Source: Clostridioides mangenotii TR
Lineage (GTDB): Bacteria; Bacillota; Clostridia; Peptostreptococcales; Peptostreptococcaceae
Length of the DNA stretch: 64,000 nt
NCBI RefSeq assembly: GCF_000498755.1
Contig: NZ_AXUS01000013.1
Span: forward strand, 25,955 to 89,954
Direction: 5' to 3'
Made by a program: the position numbers and the translations under genes
Shown here: one piece after another, positions 36,008-44,786 of the stretch
Position numbering within the stretch: position 1 is the first letter of the stretch
Layout: the number at the start of each line of letters is the position of its first letter
The notes under the pieces: generated by a model
Database searches by the model: none
Told to the model about the DNA's origin: nothing
What the model saw: only the letters and a program-made list of their open reading frames with translations

Positions 36008-36856
36008 ATGAATGAAAAAGAGTTAAGAGGTTTAGTTGAACAACTTGTTGAACAAATGGCTGGGAATATTGATGTAGATAAGATTCAAGACACTATAAAA
36101 AATGAGTATGTAAGTGAAGTTGATAACGATGGATGTATCGATGATATAACTGAAATAGATATTAAAAAACAATTACTTGTAAAAAATCCTAAAGATGCAG
36201 AAGCTTATTTAGATATGAAAGCAAAAACTCCTGCAAGGTTAGGAATAGGTAGAGCTGGTGCGAGATACAAAACTGATACTGTTTTAAGATTTAGAGCAGA
36301 CCATGCAGCAGCACAAGATGCAGTATTCTCATATGTAGATGAGGATTTTGTAAAAGAAAACAATTTATTCGCAGTAGAGACACTGTGTAGAGATAAAGAT
36401 GAATATCTTACTAGACCAGATTTAGGTAGAAGATTTTCTAAAGAAACAATAAATGCAGTTAAAGAAAAATTAGGAACTAAACAAAAAGTATTACTTATGG
36501 TAGGAGATGGACTTAGTTCAGCTGCTATAGAGGCAAACTTTAAAGACTGCGTTGAGTCAATAAAGCAAGGTCTTAAGATGTATGGAATTGAAACTGGAGA
36601 AATACTTTTTGTAAAACACTGTAGAGTTGGTGCTATGGATCAACTTGGTGAAGAATTAGATTGCGAAGTAGTATGTATGCTTGTAGGAGAAAGACCTGGC
36701 CTTGTAACTGCAGAATCTATGTCTGCTTATATAACATATAGACCTAAAATAGGAATTGCTGAGGCAAAAAGAACTGTTATATCAAACATACACAAAGGTG
36801 GAACAACTGCTGTTGAGGCAGGGGCACATATATCAGAACTTATAAAACTATGTTAG
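36008..36856 (+). CDS. eutC: Ethanolamine ammonia-lyase small subunit
   Basis: This 282-residue cobalamin-contacting subunit of EutBC has a core with [47 protein letters not shown] and [12 protein letters not shown]. The N-terminal ~20 residues ([19 protein letters not shown]) form an amphipathic helix followed by a linker, like known encapsulation peptides that direct the enzyme into the microcompartment. ATG 36008 is chosen over GTG 36005 for its better distance from AGGAGG. Confidence 0.97.
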   Translation: MNEKELRGLVEQLVEQMAGNIDVDKIQDTIKNEYVSEVDNDGCIDDITEIDIKKQLLVKNPKDAEAYLDMKAKTPARLGIGRAGARYKTDTVLRFRADHAAAQDAVFSYVDEDFVKENNLFAVETLCRDKDEYLTRPDLGRRFSKETINAVKEKLGTKQKVLLMVGDGLSSAAIEANFKDCVESIKQGLKMYGIETGEILFVKHCRVGAMDQLGEELDCEVVCMLVGERPGLVTAESMSAYITYRPKIGIAEAKRTVISNIHKGGTTAVEAGAHISELIKLC

Positions 36857-36909
36857 ATAAAAAAGCATCTGGAATTGACCTAAAATAATTAGTTAGGGGA
36901 GTATAGAAT

Positions 36910-37563
36910 ATGAAAAATGATGTAATTCGCCCAAATATATTGGGAACAAAGATAATACCAAATATATCTGTAGAAATGGCAGAAAAATTAAAATTAAAAC
37001 CACATCAAAAAAGTTTAGGACTTATAACTTCTGACTGTGATGACGTGACTTATACAGCTTTAGATGAAGCAACTAAAGCATCAGAGGTAGATGTTGTATA
37101 CGCTAAATCAATGTATGCTGGTGCAGGAAGCGCATCGACTAAGATAGCAGGAGAAGTTATTGGAATTATAGCAGGACCTAGTCCAGCAGAAGTAAGAAGT
37201 GGTCTAAATGCAATAGTTGATTTTATGGAGTACGGAGCGTCATTTATAAGTGCAAATGACGACGATTCTATAGTTTACTACGCGCATTGTGTATCTAGAA
37301 CTGGAACTTATCTTTCTGAATTAGCTGGAGTTAAAGAAGGTGAAGCATTAGCTTACCTAGTAGCACCACCATTAGAATCAATGTACGCTTTAGACGCCGC
37401 TCTAAAAGCTGCAGACGTAAAACTTTGTGAACTATTTGAACCTCCTACTGAGACAAACTTTGGAGGGGCATTACTTACAGGATCTCAATCAGCTTGCAAG
37501 GCAGCGTGTGACGCATTTGCTGAAGCTGTTAAATCAGTAGCAGAGAATCCAACAGGATTTTAA
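36910..37563 (+). CDS. eutL: Microcompartment shell protein EutL
   Basis: This 217-residue tandem-BMC (trimer) shell protein has the opening LGTKIIPNISVEMAEKLKL and the second half VSRTGTYLSELAGV and APPLESMYALDAALKAADV. It forms pseudohexamers with a gated central pore. SD TAGGGGAG precedes ATG 36910. The following BMC gene starts four bases after its stop. Confidence 0.96.
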   Translation: MKNDVIRPNILGTKIIPNISVEMAEKLKLKPHQKSLGLITSDCDDVTYTALDEATKASEVDVVYAKSMYAGAGSASTKIAGEVIGIIAGPSPAEVRSGLNAIVDFMEYGASFISANDDDSIVYYAHCVSRTGTYLSELAGVKEGEALAYLVAPPLESMYALDAALKAADVKLCELFEPPTETNFGGALLTGSQSACKAACDAFAEAVKSVAENPTGF

Positions 37564-37567
37564 TTAA

Positions 37568-38275
37568 ATGAAATCTTTAGGATTAATTGAAGTTATAGGT
37601 TTTGTTTCGGCTGTAGAGGCGAGCGATGTTTGCTTAAAAGCTGCAAATGTTAACCTTTCAAGAATTGATAGAGTCGGCGGCGGTATAGTCACTGTAAGTA
37701 TAGTTGGAGATGTAGGAGCAGTAAAAGCTGCAGTAGATGCTGCTCAGATAGCTGTAGAAAGAATAGGAACACTGAGATCAGCTCATGTAATACCGAGATT
37801 AAACTCAGATGTAGAAGAATATTTATTTAAACCTAATAATGATGAACCAAAACATAAAATTGATGAGGTTAGCTCAGACTCTAAAAAATCAGAAGATACT
37901 ATAGAAGAAATAGAAACATTAGAATCAAATGAAATTGCAGAGTTTGAAATAATAGAGTCTCAAGAAGTGACAGAGATACAATCAGTTGAAGCGGATGAAG
38001 TAGCTGGAAAACAAGAAACAGCTGAATTGGAAATTGAAATAACTAAATCAGAGGCAGTAAAAGAGTTAGACACAATCAATTTAAAAGAAGAGGTTCAAGA
38101 AAAAGATACAAGTAAACTTGAAAAAGAAACTTCAGATTTATCTAAAATCAGTGTTAAAGAGCTTAAGGCAAAAATAAAAACACTTGATCCTTCGATAAGT
38201 ACAAATACTTTAAAAAGGATGAAGAAGGAGGAGCTTGTAGAGTTTATTGATAAGATGAATAGAGAGGATAAATAG
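37568..38275 (+). CDS. BMC shell protein with acidic linker and SAP-like C-terminal domain (EutK-like)
   Basis: The product has 235 residues in three parts. An N-terminal BMC domain (about 1-90; LGLIEVIGFVSAVEASDVCL, GGGIVTVSIVGDVGAV, RSAHVIPR) is followed by a long Glu/Lys-rich disordered linker (about 95-190). The end is a small helical domain (about 192-235; SVKELKAKIKTLDPS, RMKKEELVEFIDKMN) resembling SAP/HeH or Rho-N nucleic-acid-binding folds. Salmonella EutK likewise joins a BMC domain to a small putative nucleic-acid-binding domain, so the position and layout agree even though the C-terminal fold looks different. Confidence 0.85.
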   Translation: MKSLGLIEVIGFVSAVEASDVCLKAANVNLSRIDRVGGGIVTVSIVGDVGAVKAAVDAAQIAVERIGTLRSAHVIPRLNSDVEEYLFKPNNDEPKHKIDEVSSDSKKSEDTIEEIETLESNEIAEFEIIESQEVTEIQSVEADEVAGKQETAELEIEITKSEAVKELDTINLKEEVQEKDTSKLEKETSDLSKISVKELKAKIKTLDPSISTNTLKRMKKEELVEFIDKMNREDK

Positions 38276-38277
38276 TT

Positions 38278-39747
38278 ATGGAACTTGTAGATAGAGACTT
38301 AATTTCAATACAAGAGGTCAGAACTCTTGTTAAAAAAGCTAAGATTGCTCAAGAAAAATTAGCTAAGTTAGATCAAGATCAGATAAATAAAATAGTAAAA
38401 GCTATTGCCGATGCTGCGTGTGAAAACGCATCTAGATTAGCAAAGATGGCTAATGAGGAAACAGGCTTTGGTAAATGGGAAGATAAGATAGTAAAAAATA
38501 CCTTTGCTTCTCAAGGAGTTTATGAATATATAAAAAATGAAAAAACTGTAGGAATAATTGGAGAGAATCCAGCGGAAAAGACTATAGAGATAGCTACTCC
38601 ACTAGGAGTTATAGCAGGATTAATACCTTCTACTAATCCTACTTCTACAGTAATATATAAAACATTAATATCAATAAAATCAGGAAACACTATTGTGTTT
38701 TCACCGCATCCAAATGCTAAAAACTGTATTATTGAGACAATTAAAGTAATAAATGATGCAGCTAAAAGCGCAGGTTGCCCAGAAGATGCAGTACTTTGTA
38801 TAACTACACCTACTATGCAGGCAACAAGTGAGCTAATGAAGCATAAAGATACAGCTATGATACTAGCTACTGGTGGAGAAGCAATGGTTAAGGCTGCATA
38901 TTCATCAGGAACACCTGCAATAGGAGTAGGGCCTGGAAATGGACCAGCTTTTATCGATAAGAGTGCAGATGTGAAATTAGCTGTAAAGAGAATTATAGAT
39001 TCTAAGACTTTTGACAATGGTGTAATTTGTGCATCAGAACAATCTATAGTAGTAGAAAAAGCTATGGAAGAAAAAGTTGTAAAAGAGTTAAAAGATCAAG
39101 GTGCACATTTACTTACAGATGATGAAAGTAAAAAACTATCTAAATTTATATTAAGAGCTAATGGAACTATGAATCCAAAGATAGTTGGTAAAAGTGTAGC
39201 TCAGATATGTGAACTTGCTGAACTTAAGGATGTACCAAAAGGATCTAAGATATTAGTAGCTAGAGAAACTGGAGTTGGCGCTAATGTAGCATATTCTAGA
39301 GAAAAGCTTGCACCAATACTTGCATTCTATGTTGAAGAAAATGTAGACAGAGTAGTAGATAGATGTAGAGAAGTATTATTAAATGAAGGAGCAGGTCATA
39401 CTTTTTCAATGCACGCAAATGATGATGATTTAGTAAGAAAATTCGCTTTACAAATGCCTGTATCAAGAATAATGGTAAATACTCCTTCAGCACTTGGTGG
39501 AATTGGAGGATCAACAAATCTAGTTCCTGCACTTACACTAGGATGTGGTGCAATAGGTGGTAGTTCTACATCAAACAATATAGGACCACTTGATCTTATA
39601 AACATCAAGAGAGTTGCCTATGGAGTTAAAGAAATAGAAGAACTAAAAGGTAACAAAGCTAGTTCAGAAAATCAACTATTAGATTCAGTTGGAAAAGATG
39701 AGCTAATAGATTTACTTGTAGAAAAAATAGTAAAAAAATTAGTTTAG
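38278..39747 (+). CDS. eutE: CoA-acylating acetaldehyde dehydrogenase EutE
   Basis: This 489-residue aldehyde dehydrogenase converts acetaldehyde plus CoA and NAD+ to acetyl-CoA in the microcompartment. Catalytic Cys is in DNGVICASEQS; other motifs are TPLGVIAGLIPSTNPTS and VGPGNGPAFIDKSADV. The C-terminus after about residue 470 is a short amphipathic helix (DELIDLLVEKIVKKLV) set off by a linker, which looks like a C-terminal encapsulation peptide rather than the more usual N-terminal one. The start is two bases after the previous stop, with SD GAGAGGATA. Confidence 0.96.
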   Translation: MELVDRDLISIQEVRTLVKKAKIAQEKLAKLDQDQINKIVKAIADAACENASRLAKMANEETGFGKWEDKIVKNTFASQGVYEYIKNEKTVGIIGENPAEKTIEIATPLGVIAGLIPSTNPTSTVIYKTLISIKSGNTIVFSPHPNAKNCIIETIKVINDAAKSAGCPEDAVLCITTPTMQATSELMKHKDTAMILATGGEAMVKAAYSSGTPAIGVGPGNGPAFIDKSADVKLAVKRIIDSKTFDNGVICASEQSIVVEKAMEEKVVKELKDQGAHLLTDDESKKLSKFILRANGTMNPKIVGKSVAQICELAELKDVPKGSKILVARETGVGANVAYSREKLAPILAFYVEENVDRVVDRCREVLLNEGAGHTFSMHANDDDLVRKFALQMPVSRIMVNTPSALGGIGGSTNLVPALTLGCGAIGGSSTSNNIGPLDLINIKRVAYGVKEIEELKGNKASSENQLLDSVGKDELIDLLVEKIVKKLV

Positions 39748-39841
39748 TAAGTTAAGCTATTAAATTAATTAAGCAAGTTAATAAATATGTTAGTAATTTA
39801 AATTAAAATAAATAATATAAAAAATTTTGGAGGAAATAGAT

Positions 39842-40126
39842 ATGGCAAACGCAAACGCATTAGGGATGATAGAAACTAAAGGATTAGTAGGAGCTATAGA
39901 AGCTGCAGACGCAATGGTTAAAGCAGCAAATGTTCAATTAGTAGGTAAAGAGCAAGTTGGCGGTGGTTTAGTAACTGTTATGGTAAGAGGAGATGTAGGA
40001 GCAGTTAAAGCCGCTACAGATGCAGGAGCAGCTGCAGCTGAAAGAGTAGGAGATCTAGTATCTGTACACGTTATACCAAGACCACACTTTGAAGTTGATG
40101 CAATACTTCCAAAAGTAACTGAATAA
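39842..40126 (+). CDS. eutM: Major microcompartment shell protein EutM
   Basis: This 94-residue single BMC domain forms the facet hexamers. It has the standard opening [20 protein letters not shown], the [20 protein letters not shown] core and the [16 protein letters not shown] end. ATG 39842 is the start; GGAGGAAA at 39830-39837 is its SD and an in-frame TTG at 39827 lies upstream of it. The 94-base gap before it is longer than elsewhere in the operon. A terminator-like hairpin follows, which may raise EutM level relative to downstream genes. Confidence 0.97.
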   Translation: MANANALGMIETKGLVGAIEAADAMVKAANVQLVGKEQVGGGLVTVMVRGDVGAVKAATDAGAAAAERVGDLVSVHVIPRPHFEVDAILPKVTE

Positions 40127-40153
40127 TATTGGATTAAATTTTAAAATCTAACA

Positions 40154-40190
40154 AAAATGTGCTACTTATTTCTAGTAGCACATTTTATCC
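40154..40190 (+). terminator. Internal hairpin/attenuating terminator after eutM
   Basis: A 12-base-pair stem AAAATGTGCTAC/GTAGCACATTTT (40154-40165 with 40175-40186) is followed by a short T-poor tail. The loop has no EutV-type hexaloop. Partial termination here would reduce expression of the genes after eutM. Confidence 0.6.
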
Positions 40191-40211
40191 ATCTGATAGG
40201 AGATGAGATAG

Positions 40212-40991
40212 ATGGGAGTTATAACAGAAGCGGAAATAAGAAAGCAAATTAGTAAAAATAAAGAACTTAAAACTTTCTATATTGAAAGAGGTCAGATTGT
40301 GACTCCATCTGCAAAATCATATTTATCCGAAAAAAATATTGAGATAAAGTATATGGATGATAAAGAAGATTTTAACAATAATATAGGCAAAGATAATAAT
40401 GACGATGAAAATGGAAAAATTAAAGAAGAATCAGTAAAAAAGTACAAGTATACTACGGTATTCGGTGGGCATATGGCAGAAAAACCAGAGCATATGACTC
40501 AACTTAATGGTAATTTACTCGTATTTAAAGACCATAAAAGGATTATTTTAAGGGGAAAACTTGATTCACTTGAAACAAAGATATTAGAATCTCAGATTAT
40601 ATGTATAAAAAATGGTATGGAAAGTTTAGCAAAAGACTTGGATGAAGTACTTTCATTTATAAGAACCATCTTAAGATGTGAAGTATTAGATGAGCCATTA
40701 GAAGAATTTACTTTACTTGGGCTTACTACAAAAGAGCTTAGAGAACAGTCTCATTATCCTAAGAAGTACTTTGGAATAGACCATGAATATATAAGCTATA
40801 AAATGGGTGAAGTAGTAGTATCTATAAATAGCATTAGAACTTCAGTTAGAGAAGTTGAACTCTCATTATATGAAGCATTTAAAGGTGAATACGGCCAAAT
40901 AGAGAGGGAAGATTTAATGAAAGGTCTAAATAGACTATCTTCTCTATGTTGGATATTAATATACAAAGTAAGAACTGGTGAATACAAGTAA
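40212..40991 (+). CDS. eutT: Cobalamin adenosyltransferase, EutT type
   Basis: This 259-residue protein makes adenosylcobalamin for ethanolamine ammonia-lyase. The N-terminal part (ITEAEIRKQISKNKELKTFY, RGQIVTPSAKSYLSEKN) is the extra segment of EutT-like enzymes. A charged linker (about 58-78) leads to the helical-bundle transferase domain with GGHMAEKPEHMTQLNG and RTILRCEVLDEPLEEFTL. It follows an attenuating hairpin. SD AGGAGATGAG precedes ATG 40212. A PduO-like enzyme is the alternative, but the N-terminal segment favours EutT. Confidence 0.9.
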   Translation: MGVITEAEIRKQISKNKELKTFYIERGQIVTPSAKSYLSEKNIEIKYMDDKEDFNNNIGKDNNDDENGKIKEESVKKYKYTTVFGGHMAEKPEHMTQLNGNLLVFKDHKRIILRGKLDSLETKILESQIICIKNGMESLAKDLDEVLSFIRTILRCEVLDEPLEEFTLLGLTTKELREQSHYPKKYFGIDHEYISYKMGEVVVSINSIRTSVREVELSLYEAFKGEYGQIEREDLMKGLNRLSSLCWILIYKVRTGEYK

Positions 40992-41000
40992 GGAGATTTT

Positions 41001-41624
41001 ATGGAAAATATATTAAATGAAATTGTTGAAGAAGTTTTAGCTAAAGTAAAAAAAGAAGCGTTTATTGAAGTAGAGGCATCTGGAAGACATGTACATTTAA
41101 GCAGAGTAGATATGGAGGCTTTGTTTGGTTCAAACTATGAGCTTACAAAGGCTAAAGACTTATCTCAACCTGGGCAGTACGCATGTAAAGAAAGAGTGAC
41201 AATCACTGGGCCAAAAGGAAGTATAAAAAACGTTATAGTTTTGGGTCCATGTAGATCAAATACACAAGTAGAAGTTTCGCTTACAGATTTAGCATCATTA
41301 GGTCTTAAAGCTCCTGTTAAACAAAGCGGAGATTTAGAAGGAAGTCCTGGACTAAAAATTTCTGCAGGAGATAATGAAATAAGTATAGACAGAGGTCTAA
41401 TAGTAGCAAAGAGACATATACACATTACGCCAGAGGATGCTACAAAGTTTGGTGTACATGATAATGAAGTAATAAATGTAAAAGTTTTCGGAGATAGACC
41501 TCTTGTATTTGAAGATGTTGTAGTTAGAGTAAATGCAAATTATAGAACGTATATGCATATTGATTACGACGAGGCAAATGCTTGTGGCTTTAAAAAAGGT
41601 ACTGTGGCAAAAATAGTAAAGTAA
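41001..41624 (+). CDS. eutD: Microcompartment phosphotransacylase (PduL type)
   Basis: This 207-residue PduL-family enzyme exchanges CoA and phosphate on acetyl-CoA, recycling CoA inside the compartment. Zinc-site motifs are visible as ASGRHVHLSR in the first half and KRHIHITPEDA in the second, with the GPCRSNTQVEVSLTD region between. The first ~18 residues (NILNEIVEEVLAKVKKEAF) form an amphipathic helix like PduL encapsulation peptides. It is not related to the Pta-type EutD of enterics, although clostridial clusters often carry the same name. Confidence 0.92.
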   Translation: MENILNEIVEEVLAKVKKEAFIEVEASGRHVHLSRVDMEALFGSNYELTKAKDLSQPGQYACKERVTITGPKGSIKNVIVLGPCRSNTQVEVSLTDLASLGLKAPVKQSGDLEGSPGLKISAGDNEISIDRGLIVAKRHIHITPEDATKFGVHDNEVINVKVFGDRPLVFEDVVVRVNANYRTYMHIDYDEANACGFKKGTVAKIVK

Positions 41625-41641
41625 CCTCTAGGAGGAGAAAT

Positions 41642-42336
41642 ATGTTGAATTACGATTATCTAGTAAATAGTATAGTAGATGAATTATATAAAAAAATAAA
41701 CGACTTAGATATAAGCGTCAAACCAAAAGCAGTAGTACTTTGGCCAAACAATAAAGAAGAATTAGAGACTTTAAAAGATAAATTTGAAGTTGCTGAATTT
41801 AGCGATGAGATAAGGGACTGTGACATAGTTGTTGTATCAAGACTTTGCATGCGCGGTCTATGTAACTTGGCATCAGGCAACAGTACTTCAGATGAGGAAA
41901 GATTTATTTTAAAAATGCTTATGAAGGGCAAGAAGTATTTGTCCTTCATAACAACTTGGAGTACAAAAGATATAAATCTACGGCACCAAAAGCTCTATAC
42001 AATAAATATGTAGAGTATGAAGATGAAATATGTAAATACGGAATAAAATTAGTAGAAGATTTATCTTGTATAACTCTAGATAAAGATGTTAGATCGAATA
42101 AAAGCTACACTGAGAAATGTATTGTTGAAAGTCCAGTAAAATACATTGATAGTGCCAAAGAGAACATAGCGATTAAATCTCTTGATTTAAGTGCAAAAAA
42201 ATTAATTTCTGAAAGTGATCTGAGAAAATATAAATCAAATGACCTACAGGAATTAATAGTAAACAAAAAAAGTATAATAACTCCACTTGCAAGTGATTTT
42301 GTAAGAGTACATCACTTGAATTTGATTAGAGTTTAA
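41642..42336 (+). pseudogene. Ethanolamine-cluster accessory protein of unknown function, frameshifted
   Basis: The gene is in two frames: 41642-42013 and an overlapping frame open to 42336. Inserting one A in the A run at 41911-41915 joins them, giving a continuous segment NAYEGQEVFVLHNNLEYKRY across the junction and a protein of about 231 residues. The protein resembles the uncharacterised family found beside eutT/eutD and eutN in clostridial eut clusters. Its N-terminus (DYLVNSIVDELYKKI) is an amphipathic helix like those of the cargo enzymes here. The C-terminal third ends with SIITPLASDFVR. SD GGAGGAG precedes ATG 41642. Confidence 0.8.
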
Positions 42337-42346
42337 GGAGTATATC

Positions 42347-42619
42347 ATGGAGATAGGAAAAGTTGTAGGAAATGTATGGGCGACTAGAAAAGACGAAAAG
42401 TTAAGTGGACAGAAACTTTTGGTCGTAAAACTATTAAAAAGCAAAAGTGAATATAAAGATGGATTTTTAGTCGCAGCAGACAATGCAGGTGCAGGTAATG
42501 GTGATTTAGTTTTAATCACTAAAGGAAGTGCAGCCAGAGAATCTCTAGAAAAAAAATTAGTACCTGTAGATGCGACTATAGTAGGAATAATAGACGAGTT
42601 AGAGGTAGATGATGAGTAA
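42347..42619 (+). CDS. eutN: Microcompartment vertex protein EutN
   Basis: This 90-residue EutN/CcmL pentamer protein caps the vertices of the shell. It matches GKVVGNVWATRKDEKLSGQK at the start, then AADNAGAGNGDLVLITKGSA and a VDATIVGIIDELEV end. The length is exactly typical. It begins 10 bases after the frameshifted accessory gene and precedes eutH by 28 bases. Confidence 0.96.
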   Translation: MEIGKVVGNVWATRKDEKLSGQKLLVVKLLKSKSEYKDGFLVAADNAGAGNGDLVLITKGSAARESLEKKLVPVDATIVGIIDELEVDDE

Positions 42620-42647
42620 AAAATCTTAACTTAAACGGAGGAAAATT

Positions 42648-43739
42648 ATGAGTATAAACGAAATCATAATTTACGTAATGGCAATATTTATGGCACTTGG
42701 AGCGATAGACAAGTGTATCGGGAACAAATTTGGTTTAGGTGAGCAGTTTGAAGAGGGAATCGTAGCTATGGGTTCTCTAGCTGTATCAATGGTTGGGATA
42801 ATATGTCTAGCACCAGTTCTAGCAACTGTACTAAGCCCTGTAGTAGTACCTTTATTTGATTTTTTAGGAGCTGACCCAGCAATGTTTGCAGGAAGTATAC
42901 TAGCAAATGATATGGGTGGAGCATCACTTGCTATGGAACTTGCAAAAGATCCAAATGCAGGATTATTTGGAGGACTTATAATTGGAGCTACAATGGGGGC
43001 TACAATAGTATTTATAATACCAGTTGCACTAGGAATTATAGAAAAAGAAGATCAAAAGTTCCTAGCTACAGGAGTATTAGCCGGAATAATAACTATACCA
43101 GTAGGAGCATTTGTAGGTGGTTTAGTGGCTGGATTCCCAATGATGATGGTTATAAAAAATCTAGTGCCAATAATATTATTCGCAATTATTATTGCAATAG
43201 GATTAATGAAATTTGAAAATGCAATGATAAAAGGATTCACATATTTCGGTAAAGGCGTAGTAATAGTTGCAACATTAGGACTAGCAGCAGGAATAATAGA
43301 AGCCTTAACAGGAGTAGTAATAATAAAAGGAATGAATCCTATACATGATGGTATAGCGATAGTTGGAGATATAGCACTAGTATTAGCTGGAGCATTCCCA
43401 CTAGTTTTCGTAATAACTAAAGTATTCAACAAACCACTTATGGCACTTGGTAAAGTATTAGGAATAAACGAAAAAGCAGCAGCAGGATTAGTTGCGAGTT
43501 TAGCTAACTGTATACCAATGTTAGGTATGATGAAGGATATGGATAACAAAGGTAAGATTATAAACGTTGCTTTTGCAGTATCAGCAGCATTTGTATTCGG
43601 AGATCACCTAGGATTTACAGCAGGATTTAGCCAAGAGATGATAACTCCTATGATAGTATCAAAACTAGTTGGAGGTATATCAGCAGTACTTCTAGCCATG
43701 TTTATCGCTAATAAGACTATTAAAAAGGAGAACGCATAA
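42648..43739 (+). CDS. eutH: Ethanolamine permease EutH
   Basis: This 363-residue membrane protein with about ten to eleven helices imports ethanolamine. Family segments are MALGAIDKCIGNKFGLGEQF near the start, GSILANDMGGASLAMELAKD and the late ANCIPMLGMMKDMDNKGKI. SD CGGAGGA precedes ATG 42648. Its TAA overlaps the next start (TAATG), so EutQ is translated by coupling. The sequence is of normal length and intact. Confidence 0.96.
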   Translation: MSINEIIIYVMAIFMALGAIDKCIGNKFGLGEQFEEGIVAMGSLAVSMVGIICLAPVLATVLSPVVVPLFDFLGADPAMFAGSILANDMGGASLAMELAKDPNAGLFGGLIIGATMGATIVFIIPVALGIIEKEDQKFLATGVLAGIITIPVGAFVGGLVAGFPMMMVIKNLVPIILFAIIIAIGLMKFENAMIKGFTYFGKGVVIVATLGLAAGIIEALTGVVIIKGMNPIHDGIAIVGDIALVLAGAFPLVFVITKVFNKPLMALGKVLGINEKAAAGLVASLANCIPMLGMMKDMDNKGKIINVAFAVSAAFVFGDHLGFTAGFSQEMITPMIVSKLVGGISAVLLAMFIANKTIKKENA

Positions 43740-44209
43740 TGGATATGAATAATATAGATAAGAGTGTACTTGAAAAATTAGTAAGAGAGATACTAGAGGA
43801 AAAGTTAAGTTCTTCAAAGGATGGAGTTGACTTTATCAGAAATAAAGATAAAAGTGGAATAACATCAATAAAACTTCCTACTGTTAAGGTAGATGAAAGC
43901 AATAGACTAGATACAGGAAATTCTAATGATGTAGTTTACACAAAAGATTTATTTACACTAGAAGAAAGTCCAAGACTTGGATGTGGTGTAATGGAGATGA
44001 AAGAAACTACTTTTGATTGGACTCTTGATTACGATGAGATAGATTATATAATAGAAGGTACGTTGGACATAATGATAGATGGAAGAAAAATATCTGCCAG
44101 TGCAGGAGAGCTTATATTAATACCTAAGGGAAGTAAAATACAGTTTTCTGTAAAAGACTACGCTAGGTTTATATATGTAACATATCCAGCAGATTGGGCA
44201 AATAATTAA
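43739..44209 (+). CDS. eutQ: EutQ, cupin-fold ethanolamine utilisation protein
   Basis: The product has 156 residues. The first ~20 (NIDKSVLEKLVREILEEKLS) are an amphipathic helix of encapsulation-peptide type. After a linker comes a cupin barrel with LGCGVMEMKETTFDWTLDYD, EIDYIIEGTLDIMIDGR and AGELILIPKGSKIQFSVKD. Salmonella EutQ was reported to have acetate kinase activity and to matter for shell assembly. It is the last eut gene; a terminator follows about 65 bases after the stop. Confidence 0.94.
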   Translation: MDMNNIDKSVLEKLVREILEEKLSSSKDGVDFIRNKDKSGITSIKLPTVKVDESNRLDTGNSNDVVYTKDLFTLEESPRLGCGVMEMKETTFDWTLDYDEIDYIIEGTLDIMIDGRKISASAGELILIPKGSKIQFSVKDYARFIYVTYPADWANN

Positions 44210-44272
44210 ACCAGTAATTGCATAAATAAATCCTAATATTGATATTTTGTTTTTAGAAGAAATATAAAGATT

Positions 44273-44320
44273 AAATAGAGGTGTATTGTCAGAAATAACT
44301 GTCGATTCACCTCTATTTTT
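44273..44320 (+). terminator. Terminator of the eut operon
   Basis: Arms AAATAGAGGTG and CACCTCTATTT (44273-44283 with 44308-44318) form an 11-base-pair stem followed by a T run. Confidence 0.85.
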
Positions 44321-44786
44321 ATGTATCTATAGATAGACGCACCTATATCTTTCATGTAAAATAAAAGTATAGATTAATTGACTATATAAAGTATAAATGA
44401 GATGTGTAAATGTGGAGATTACAACATTTGGAATTTTATTTAGTCAGGCATTAGCAATCGTATTAATAATAAAAAATTCGAGCTATTTTATTGTTTAATT
44501 AGGAGCTTTCGTTGGTGGAATTATTAGGGGCGTCAATTGCAACTACTACTTTCTCAGATACTATTGTATATTCGCAGATTTCAAATGTCACAGAACCATC
44601 TTGGATAAATGTAAGAGCGAATACATTTTCACAGTAATTCAGTTTGCTTAGAAAATTATATAATTTCAACAAAACTATTAAGATAAATAGGTATATGTTA
44701 TAATAAAAGATAGTTATTATTATAATAATTGATTAATTTTTTTAAGTTGTAATAAAAAGATAATATTATTTTTAGGAGGTTTTCTT
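44321..44786 (+). other. Intergenic stretch with possible gene remnant
   Basis: Short open pieces in different frames occur at about 44400-44640, for example a hydrophobic stretch starting at 44412 and a 40-codon piece ending at about 44636. None has a good SD with a family match. They could be the decayed remains of a small membrane-protein gene. The last ~130 bases are AT-rich and must hold the larE promoter, but no clear -35/-10 pair was fixed. Confidence 0.35.

Noticed and set aside
38520..39017. Long open frame (165 codons) on the minus strand inside eutE
   Set aside because: It is antisense to the conserved aldehyde dehydrogenase core, with no SD and no family pattern.
41911..41915. 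Programmed frameshifting in the eut accessory gene
   Set aside because: The A run is only five bases and there is no stimulating stem-loop or internal SD typical of programmed sites; a one-base deletion or sequence error is simpler.
43052..43549. Long open frame (165 codons) on the minus strand inside eutH
   Set aside because: It is the antisense shadow of a clear eutH gene; the composition follows the codon bias of the sense frame.
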